Assembly: GCA_019113665.1 (NCBI GenBank) | Contig: DXGW01000128.1 | Coordinates: 1 to 10,680 of the forward strand | Length of the DNA: 10,680 nt | From: Candidatus Alistipes excrementipullorum | GTDB taxonomy: Bacteria > Bacteroidota > Bacteroidia > Bacteroidales > Rikenellaceae | Reading direction: 5' to 3' | Shown: positions 1 to 5,545 of the stretch, piece after piece | Layout of the letters: every line of letters starts with the position of its first letter | Position numbering within the stretch: position 1 is the first letter of the stretch | Notes under the pieces: generated by a model | What the model was told of the DNA's origin: nothing | Seen by the model: only the letters and a program-made list of their open reading frames with translations | Databases searched by the model: none | Position numbers and translations under genes: made by a program

Positions 1-11
1 CTAACGACGAG

Positions 12-2192
12 ATGCGCCGACGGCTATTGGCCGTCATGGATAAATATTGGGGCTACAAGGACTTCCGCCCCGGGCAGGAGCAGATCATGCTCTCCGTGCT
101 GGAGGGGCGCGACACCCTCGCTCTGATGCCTACGGGCGGCGGAAAGTCGCTGTGCTATCAGCTGCCGGCACTGCTCATGGACGGTGTGGCCATCGTCATA
201 TCTCCCCTCATCGCACTGATGAAAAACCAGGTCGATGCGATGCGTACGTTCTCGGCCGATTCGGGCATCGCCCACTTCCTCAACTCCTCGCTCAACAAGA
301 CAGCCGTACAGCAGGTGCGCGACGACGTGCTTGCCGGAAAGACCAAGCTGCTCTATTTTGCACCGGAGTCGCTCACGAAGGAGGACAACGTAGCCTTCCT
401 GCGCAAGATCAAGATCTCGTTCTACGCCGTTGACGAGGCGCACTGCATATCGGAATGGGGCCATGACTTCCGTCCCGAGTACCGCCGCATACGCCCGATC
501 ATAAACGATATAGGCCAGGCTCCGCTGATAGCGCTGACGGCCACGGCCACGCCCAAGGTGCAGATGGATATACAGAAGAGTCTGGGCATGACCGACGCGA
601 CGGTGTTCCGTTCGTCATTCAACCGTCCGAACCTCTATTACGAGATACGCCCGAAGCATAACGCCGAGCATGAGATCATACGTTTCATCAAGCAGAACGA
701 GGGCAAGAGCGGCATAATCTACTGCCTGAGCCGCAAGAAGGTCGAGGAGCTGGCCGAACTGCTTGTCGCCAACGGCATCAAGGCCCTGGCCTACCATGCC
801 GGCATGGACGCGCAGACGCGTGCCAAGAACCAGGACGACTTCCTAATGGAGAATGTCGACGTCATCGTGGCCACGATCGCCTTCGGTATGGGCATCGACA
901 AGTCGGACGTGCGTTATGTGATACACTACGACATACCCAAGTCGCTCGAAGGATACTATCAGGAGACCGGGCGTGCCGGACGTGACGGCGGCGAGGGAGT
1001 GTGCATCACATTCTACAGCTACAAGGACATACAGAAACTCGAAAAGTTCATGCAGGGCAAGCCCATCGCCGAACAGGAGATCGGCAAGCTGCTGCTGCTC
1101 GAGACGGTGTCGTATGCCGAGAGCGCAATATGCCGCCGCAAGACCCTGCTGCACTATTTCGGCGAGGAGTACGGCGAATCCAACTGCGGGAACTGCGACA
1201 ACTGCCGCAACCCGCGTCCGCGTGTCGAGGCCAAGGCCGAGATGAAGATGGCGCTGGAGGCGCTGCGCGACATAGGCGACAAGTTCAAGATGGACCACCT
1301 GATCAACCTGCTCATGGGCAAGACTACGGCCATGATCAAAAGCTACGGGCACAACAAGCTCAAGTGGTTCGGCGCCGGGAACGGCCATGATGACAGGTTC
1401 TGGGGCGCCGTGCTGAGGCAGGCGCTGATAATGGGCCTCATCGACAAGAATATCGAGAATTACGGACTCATATCGCTCAACGCAAAGGGCGAACAGTATA
1501 TCAAGATGCCGATGCCGGTGATGGTGGCTCTCGACCACGATTACGACGAGGAGGAGCGCGAGGCCGATGCAATGGCCCCGACCGGCAAGGGCGGCGCTGC
1601 CGACGAGGAGCTCTACGCCATGCTCAAGGACCTGCGCAAGAAGGTGGCCAAGCAGCACGGGCTGCCGCCGTTCGTGGTGTTCCAGGACCCGTCGCTGGAG
1701 GACATGTCGATACAGTACCCCATAACCATCGAGGAGATGCAGAACATCACCGGTGTGGGTGTGGGCAAGGCCCGGAAGTTCGGCGAGGAGTTCGTCAAGC
1801 TCATCAAGGCCTATGTCGAGGAGAAGGACATAGTGCGCCCGCAGGACATGGTGGTCAAGTCGGTCGGCAACAAGTCGGGCAACAAGATCTTCATAATACA
1901 GTCCATCGACCGCAAGATGGATTTCGAGGATATAGCCCGGGCCCGCGACCTCGACTTCGACGAGCTGCTGACCGAGATAGAAGGCATCGTCCACTCGGGA
2001 ACCAAACTCGACATATCGTATTATATCGATACGTTCATGGACGAGGACAAGGCCGAGGACATATACCTCTACTTCAAGGAGGACGCCGAGAGCGATTCTC
2101 TCGACGAGGCGCTGGCCGAACTCGGCAGCGACTACACTGAGGAGGAGGTCCGCCTGGTACGTATAAAGTTCATGTGCGAACAGGGCAACTGA
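12..2192 (+). CDS. recQ: ATP-dependent DNA helicase RecQ
   Basis: Superfamily 2 3'-5' DNA helicase that unwinds DNA in recombination and replication-fork repair; cytoplasmic. The 726-residue product has Walker A TGGGKS (residues 41-46), DEAH box (141-144) followed by the RecQ aromatic-rich loop (about 144-157), TATAT motif (176-180) and motif VI QETGRAGRDG (317-326). The RecQ zinc site is C374, C392, C395 and C398. An HRDC domain spans about 530-600. A further 110-120 residues (about 615-726) resemble the C-terminal winged-helix-like extension of Bacteroidota RecQs, so it is longer than E. coli RecQ (about 610 residues). An acidic patch (about 508-518) precedes HRDC. The frame is open to the left edge, so the start could lie upstream; ATG 36, just before KYWGY, is an alternative. 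No Shine-Dalgarno is visible. A terminator follows directly, so it probably ends its transcript. Frequent ATA isoleucine codons suggest modest expression. Confidence 0.96.
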   Translation: MRRRLLAVMDKYWGYKDFRPGQEQIMLSVLEGRDTLALMPTGGGKSLCYQLPALLMDGVAIVISPLIALMKNQVDAMRTFSADSGIAHFLNSSLNKTAVQQVRDDVLAGKTKLLYFAPESLTKEDNVAFLRKIKISFYAVDEAHCISEWGHDFRPEYRRIRPIINDIGQAPLIALTATATPKVQMDIQKSLGMTDATVFRSSFNRPNLYYEIRPKHNAEHEIIRFIKQNEGKSGIIYCLSRKKVEELAELLVANGIKALAYHAGMDAQTRAKNQDDFLMENVDVIVATIAFGMGIDKSDVRYVIHYDIPKSLEGYYQETGRAGRDGGEGVCITFYSYKDIQKLEKFMQGKPIAEQEIGKLLLLETVSYAESAICRRKTLLHYFGEEYGESNCGNCDNCRNPRPRVEAKAEMKMALEALRDIGDKFKMDHLINLLMGKTTAMIKSYGHNKLKWFGAGNGHDDRFWGAVLRQALIMGLIDKNIENYGLISLNAKGEQYIKMPMPVMVALDHDYDEEEREADAMAPTGKGGAADEELYAMLKDLRKKVAKQHGLPPFVVFQDPSLEDMSIQYPITIEEMQNITGVGVGKARKFGEEFVKLIKAYVEEKDIVRPQDMVVKSVGNKSGNKIFIIQSIDRKMDFEDIARARDLDFDELLTEIEGIVHSGTKLDISYYIDTFMDEDKAEDIYLYFKEDAESDSLDEALAELGSDYTEEEVRLVRIKFMCEQGN

Positions 2193-2217
2193 CGGCGTAC
2201 TGGTTTTGTGAACTGGA

Positions 2218-2249
2218 GGGTGTCGGACGTCGTGCGACACCCTTTTTTT
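2218..2249 (+). terminator. Intrinsic terminator after recQ
   Basis: A perfect 8-bp GC-rich stem (GGGTGTCG at 2218-2225 pairing with CGACACCC at 2235-2242) has a 9-nt loop and is followed at once by seven T residues (2243-2249). It begins 26 bp after the recQ stop. It separates recQ from the next gene, which therefore needs its own promoter in about 2250-2411. The best candidate there is a degenerate -7 box TAATTTCG at 2358-2365, with no well-spaced -33 element. Confidence 0.9.
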
Positions 2250-2411
2250 GCAGGCGTCATGCTCGAGAAGAGATGCTCTCAGGCTTTTTGCCGGCGGCAG
2301 ATGTCCTCAAGGTCGGAAACGGCTGCCGGTTGTTCCGGCCGGGCGTGTCGCATGCAATAATTTCGATGCCGCTGCGTATTGACATCGTGCGCACGGCGCA
2401 AATCTGAAACG

Positions 2412-3542
2412 ATGAGCAAGATGATTGTCCGTATAATCGTAACAAGCCTTGTGGTTCTGGCGGCCATTGCGGCAGCCGTGTCGCTGTTCATGCACGGCAG
2501 ACAGTTCGGACGCCTGCCGCGTGGGGAGAGGCTCGCGCGTATTGAGCGGTCGCCGAACTATCGCAACGGTGCCTTCCACAACCGCGATACGACCGTAATG
2601 CTCACATCACGGCGGGGCTTCGCCTCCAACATGTTGCGTTTCCTGTTCGGCAGCAAGGCTCTTCTGCGGCCGCAGGAGAGTGTGCCGGTTGTCCGTACGG
2701 ACCTGTCGGCGCTGGATCCGGATGAGGAGGTGATGGTGTGGTTCGGCCATTCGTCGTATCTGCTGCAGACGGGCGGACGGCGCATACTTGTCGACCCGGT
2801 GTTCGTGTCGGCCTCGCCAGTGCGGTTCGTGAACAGGCCTTTCCGCGGGACCGAAGCCTTCCGCGCCGAAGATATGCCGCCTGTCGACCTGCTGCTGATA
2901 ACCCACGACCATTGGGACCATCTCGATTACCGTACCGTCATGCGCCTGAAAGATAGGGTCGGTACGGTCGTTTGTCCGCTGGGCGTAGGGGAGCACTTCG
3001 AACGTTGGGGATTCGACCCGGAACGTGTCGTCGAACTCGACTGGGACGAGTCGGCGTCGCCGTGCGGGGGGCTTAGGGTCACGTGCCTCCCTTCGAGGCA
3101 CTTCTCGGGGCGCGGGCTCAGGCGCAATGCGACGCTGTGGGCTTCGTATGCCGTCGAGTCGGCCGTGAGCCGCATATACGTCGGCGGCGACGGAGGCTAC
3201 GGCAACCATTACGCCGATATCGGACGCCGGTTCGGCGGTTTCGACCTGGCCGTCATGGAGAACGGACAGTATGACGAGGCGTGGAGCAACATTCACCTCA
3301 TGCCGCGATACTTCGCACGGGCCGTTGCCGACATCGGTGCCTCGGCTGTCGTCACCGTGCACAATTCGAAATACGCGCTTGCGCGGCATGCGTGGTTCGA
3401 ACCGCTGGAGAATGCCCTGCGTGCAGCCGGCGAGGGCGTAAACCTTGCCATGCCGGCAATAGGCGAACCTGTCCTTTTCCGGGAGAGGCCGCTCGTGCGC
3501 AACCTGTGGTGGAAGGATATGGCAGATAAGGAAAAGAGATGA
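2412..3542 (+). CDS. Membrane-anchored MBL-fold hydrolase, NAPE-PLD-like
   Basis: Predicted metal-dependent hydrolase of the metallo-beta-lactamase fold, closest in pattern to the N-acylphosphatidylethanolamine phospholipase D (NAPE-PLD) branch; 376 residues. Residues 5-27 form one hydrophobic segment without lipobox, so it is probably an uncleaved anchor. Visible motifs are WFGHSSYLL (110-118), an Asp in VDPVF (D128), the metal motif THDHWDH (H165, H167, D169, H170), then H230, D260 in GGDGGYG and H317. This order and spacing match the seven dinuclear-zinc ligands of NAPE-PLD as I remember them, as do HLDYRTV, VVELDW and GRRFGGFDLA. H295 sits where NAPE-PLD has an active-site His. The substrate is unknown: a phospholipid phosphodiester is plausible, but bacterial relatives are mostly uncharacterised. 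ATG 2412 is chosen because the hydrophobic segment starts there; TTG 2379 would add 11 residues. The stop overlaps the next start by 4 nt (ATGA), implying translational coupling. Confidence 0.85.
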   Translation: MSKMIVRIIVTSLVVLAAIAAAVSLFMHGRQFGRLPRGERLARIERSPNYRNGAFHNRDTTVMLTSRRGFASNMLRFLFGSKALLRPQESVPVVRTDLSALDPDEEVMVWFGHSSYLLQTGGRRILVDPVFVSASPVRFVNRPFRGTEAFRAEDMPPVDLLLITHDHWDHLDYRTVMRLKDRVGTVVCPLGVGEHFERWGFDPERVVELDWDESASPCGGLRVTCLPSRHFSGRGLRRNATLWASYAVESAVSRIYVGGDGGYGNHYADIGRRFGGFDLAVMENGQYDEAWSNIHLMPRYFARAVADIGASAVVTVHNSKYALARHAWFEPLENALRAAGEGVNLAMPAIGEPVLFRERPLVRNLWWKDMADKEKR

Positions 3543-4081
3543 TGGAGATGGAGCATGATGAAAAGATAATATGCGAGTGCGATGGCTTTACGGTCCGCGG
3601 GTGGCGCGGTGCCGATGTCGCACAACTGGCCGAGGCGGCCAATGATGAGAGCGTGGGGCGCTTCCTGCGCGATTCGTTCCCGTATCCGTATGAAGAGCAG
3701 GACGCGCGTCGCTTCATAGCCGTGGCGGCCATGCGCCGTCCGCTGTGGGACTTTGCCATAGAGGTCGACGGGCGGGTGGCCGGAGGAATAGGCTTTGTCC
3801 CGCAGGACGATGTCGAACGCTTCAGCGTCGAGATGGGCTGCTGGCTCGCGCCCGGATACCGCGGACGCGGAGTGATGTGCGAGGCCGTAAGACGTGCGGC
3901 CGAATACCTCTTTGCCCGGCGCGGTGTGGTGCGTATCTTCGCCAATGTCATGATGCGCAACGGGGCGTCGCAGCGTATGCTCGAACGGGCCGGCTTCCGT
4001 CGCGCGGGTGTCATGCGGCGCATGTTCTTCAAGAACGGCATGTTCGACGACGGCGTCTGCTATGAACTGGTCCGCGAATGA
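3539..4081 (+). CDS. GNAT N-acetyltransferase, RimJ/RimL type
   Basis: Predicted cytoplasmic acetyl-CoA-dependent N-acetyltransferase of 180 residues, the usual length for the RimJ/RimL (Acetyltransf_3) group, which acetylates protein N-termini, amino acids or small amines. The acetyl-CoA pyrophosphate-binding motif A is GYRGRGVMCEAV (about 106-117). The C-terminal signature NGASQRMLERAGF (141-153) is the NxxSxRxLExxGF motif typical of this group. The early segment FTVRGWRGADVAQL (about 17-30) is the usual first strand and helix. The first ATG overlaps the upstream hydrolase stop; ATG codons at 3542 and 3548 are alternatives that barely change the product. The gene probably shares a transcript with the hydrolase. 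The substrate cannot be read from the sequence, and the pairing does not by itself show a shared pathway. Downstream there is only a weak 6-bp stem (4092-4097 with 4105-4110), so some read-through into rsmA is possible. Confidence 0.88.
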   Translation: MMEMEHDEKIICECDGFTVRGWRGADVAQLAEAANDESVGRFLRDSFPYPYEEQDARRFIAVAAMRRPLWDFAIEVDGRVAGGIGFVPQDDVERFSVEMGCWLAPGYRGRGVMCEAVRRAAEYLFARRGVVRIFANVMMRNGASQRMLERAGFRRAGVMRRMFFKNGMFDDGVCYELVRE

Positions 4082-4107
4082 GCACATGCCGAAAACGCAC
4101 GGGCCGT

Positions 4108-4137
4108 TTTGCGTATAGCCGATAATTGTTAACTTTG
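4108..4137 (+). promoter_or_regulatory. Bacteroidota-type promoter for rsmA
   Basis: A perfect -7 box TAACTTTG (4130-4137, consensus TAnnTTTG) lies 18 nt after TTTG (4108-4111), which fits the -33 element. Transcription would start near 4141-4145, giving a leader of only about 15-20 nt before the GTG start. A small stem (AAAACG 4092-4097 with CGTTTT 4105-4110) overlaps the -33 region. Confidence 0.75.
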
Positions 4138-4158
4138 CAACCGTAAAAGAACTGCAAG

Positions 4159-4950
4159 GTGAACGAGGTAAGAGCCAAAAAGTCGCTCGGCCAGCACTTC
4201 CTGACCGATCTGAACATAGCGCGCAAAATCTGCGACGCGCTTTCGGGCGGCACGCCCGAACGTCCCGACAATGTACTCGAAGTGGGCTGCGGCATGGGTG
4301 TGCTGACGCAGTTTCTGCTGCAGCGCGACGACATTGTCACGTGGGGCGCCGAGATCGACGGCGAGAGCGTCGAGTATCTCCACGCCCATTTCCCGCAGTT
4401 CACCCCGCGGCTTATGTCGTGCGATTTCCTCAAGACCGACCTCGCGTCGCTGTTCCCCGGCGGCGTGAAGATCATAGGCAACTTCCCATACAATATCTCG
4501 TCGCAGATATTCTTCAAGATCATCGAGAACCGCGACCTCGTGCCCGAGTGCGTCGGCATGATTCAGCGCGAGGTGGCCGTACGCATGGCCGAGAAGGAGG
4601 GCTCGCGCGAATACGGCATATTGAGCGTGCTGCTGCAGGCGTGGTATGACATAGACTACCTCTTCACCGTCGGCGAGAAGGTCTTCAACCCGCCCCCGAA
4701 GGTCAAGAGTGCGGTCATCAGACTCACACGTAACAATGTCGCCCGTCTGGATTGCGACGAGCGCCTTTTCGTCAAGGTCGTCAAGGCCTCGTTCGGGCAG
4801 CGCCGCAAGATGCTGCGCAATTCGTTGAAGGCGGTATTCGGCGATTTCGGAGGCGAGGAGCACCCGTTCTTCACCCGCAGGGCCGAACAACTCTCGGTCG
4901 CCGAGTTCGTTGAACTCACGCAGTGGGTTGCGGCTCACATTCATGCGTGA
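4159..4950 (+). CDS. rsmA: 16S rRNA adenine(1518/1519)-N6-dimethyltransferase RsmA
   Basis: SAM-dependent enzyme (KsgA) that dimethylates two adjacent adenines in the helix 45 loop of 16S rRNA during 30S maturation; cytoplasmic. The 263-residue product has the family N-terminus KKSLGQHFL (7-15), SAM-binding motif I LEVGCGMGVLT (40-50), the acidic residue E65 ending the second strand, catalytic motif IV NFPYNISS (108-115, usually NLPYNISS) and the C-terminal signature SFGQRRKMLRNSL (211-223). Length and motifs are complete. The start is GTG 4159: no in-frame ATG fits, the GTG lies about 21 nt after the promoter -7 box, and translation from it gives the expected short lead into KKSLGQHF. No Shine-Dalgarno is evident. 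It appears monocistronic; the next 595 bp hold no large gene. Confidence 0.96.
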   Translation: MNEVRAKKSLGQHFLTDLNIARKICDALSGGTPERPDNVLEVGCGMGVLTQFLLQRDDIVTWGAEIDGESVEYLHAHFPQFTPRLMSCDFLKTDLASLFPGGVKIIGNFPYNISSQIFFKIIENRDLVPECVGMIQREVAVRMAEKEGSREYGILSVLLQAWYDIDYLFTVGEKVFNPPPKVKSAVIRLTRNNVARLDCDERLFVKVVKASFGQRRKMLRNSLKAVFGDFGGEEHPFFTRRAEQLSVAEFVELTQWVAAHIHA

Positions 4951-5006
4951 TTTCAAGGCTTTGAATATTGGATTTGGCGCTTACGCCGCCATCGTGGGAT
5001 TTATTC

Positions 5007-5014
5007 CATATTTG
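5007..5014 (+). promoter_or_regulatory. Possible -7 box before small ORF
   Basis: CATATTTG matches the Bacteroidota -7 consensus TAnnTTTG in all but the first base, in an AT-rich setting about 100 bp before the small ORF. The nearest TTTG upstream (4973-4976) is 30 nt away, too far for a normal -33 element. This is a weak call. Confidence 0.3.
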
Positions 5015-5114
5015 TACTACACGGTTTCCTAAGACCTCGAAGGGCAAATTGGAATTATGTCCCACGGTTTTATTTTTAGTCGTAAGAAATATGCCATGAA
5101 AAGGCAAGGAGTGC

Positions 5115-5249
5115 GTGGACCGCTATCCCGAAAGTGTCGGCAGCGTGTCCGATGCCAGGGTCGTAATGAAGGTCGTTTACCATCTGCACCGCAAGTGCAA
5201 GTATTGCGGCGGAGAGGATTATGTGGAGATAACGGATGCCCGGAAGTGA
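5115..5249 (+). CDS. Small Cys/His-motif ORF, unknown function
   Basis: A 44-codon reading frame from GTG 5115 to TGA 5247-5249; not recognised as a known family. The product begins VDRYPESVGSV and contains YHLHRKCKYCGG (about residues 22-33), so H23, H25, C28 and C31 give HxHxxCxxC, a plausible single metal-binding knuckle. The GC-rich third positions and the residue mix look like translated sequence in this genome. The start is uncertain: the frame is closed by TGA at 5097-5099; GTG 5115 has GGAG only 3 nt upstream, too close for a good ribosome site; GTG 5145 and ATG 5166 (27 residues) are alternatives. ATG 5096 opens a frame shifted by one base, and a single-base change would join MKR to KECVDRYPESVG, so it may be a longer gene with a frameshift or a remnant. 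The antisense frame reads 79 residues but looks less natural. Confidence 0.45.
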   Translation: MDRYPESVGSVSDARVVMKVVYHLHRKCKYCGGEDYVEITDARK

Positions 5250-5319
5250 TGCCGCAACCGTGCTTGTTCCGGGGCGCATGCAGGCGGCCGTAACCCGCCG
5301 GCCCGGATTTTGCATCGAT

Positions 5320-5352
5320 AGGGATTCCGCACGTTGACAGTGCGGAATCCCT
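5320..5352. terminator. 13-bp perfect hairpin, possible terminator without T-tract
   Basis: AGGGATTCCGCAC (5320-5332) pairs without mismatch with GTGCGGAATCCCT (5340-5352) around a 7-nt loop. Neither side carries a run of T: TCTCGCC follows on the plus strand. It could end transcription from the small ORF or rsmA before nifJ, or be a protein-binding or processing site. The loop contains TTGACA, probably by chance. Confidence 0.45.
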
Positions 5353-5474
5353 CTCGCCTTATGGCAGCAATCGCAGGCAAAACCGGCGTTGCGGCCTTCA
5401 GACGGGCAATATGTCGGAGTCAGGCGACGTTATATGGGAAGCGTCAAAGTGTGAATTTATTAACAGAAAAAATA

Positions 5475-5506
5475 TTAGGAGTATCGGTAACGATTTTGTA
5501 CCTTTG
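5475..5506 (+). promoter_or_regulatory. Bacteroidota-type promoter for nifJ
   Basis: A perfect -7 box TACCTTTG (5499-5506) lies 20 nt after TTAG (5475-5478), a partial match to the -33 element, in an AT-rich block. Transcription would start near 5511, leaving an A/T-rich leader of about 35 nt with no Shine-Dalgarno before ATG 5546. Unstructured AT-rich leaders are common before highly expressed Bacteroidota genes. Confidence 0.65.
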
Positions 5507-5545
5507 TGCGCAAAATTGAAAGAATTCAACAATTTATATAGGTAT

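Larger units (their letters stand above)
4951..5545. other. 595-bp intergenic stretch between rsmA and nifJ
   Basis: No large gene is supported here. From left to right it holds: an AT-rich part (about 4951-5100) with one possible -7 box; a probable small ORF (5115-5249); a GC-rich part (5250-5319) with a weak 5-bp stem GGCGG/CCGCC (5283-5287 with 5295-5299) and a TTTT run at 5308-5311; a perfect 13-bp inverted repeat (5320-5352); roughly 100 bp with no clear signal; and the AT-rich promoter and leader of nifJ (about 5450-5545). No tRNA or riboswitch fold was recognised. Confidence 0.7.

Noticed and set aside
843..2240. 465-codon antisense open frame across recQ
   Set aside because: It is a mirror of a strongly supported helicase gene. 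Long antisense frames are expected in GC-rich genes, and its Leu/Val/His-rich product has no motif.
2379..2411. TTG start adding 11 residues to the MBL hydrolase
   Set aside because: ATG 2412 directly precedes the membrane segment and is the better codon; the extra residues are unremarkable.
2607..3389. Antisense open frame of 260 codons across the MBL hydrolase
   Set aside because: The sense strand encodes a complete metal-ligand pattern; the antisense product is Arg/His-rich and featureless.
5333..5339. TTGACA in the hairpin loop as a sigma-70 -35 element
   Set aside because: No matching -10 element is spaced after it, and Bacteroidota promoters use the TTTG/TAnnTTTG type instead.
5411..5545. 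In-frame 45-residue N-terminal extension of PFOR from ATG 5411
   Set aside because: The consensus -7 box at 5499-5506 lies inside it, the sequence is AT-rich and unlike family N-termini, and MAEKKFITCDGN at 5546 is a normal PFOR start.
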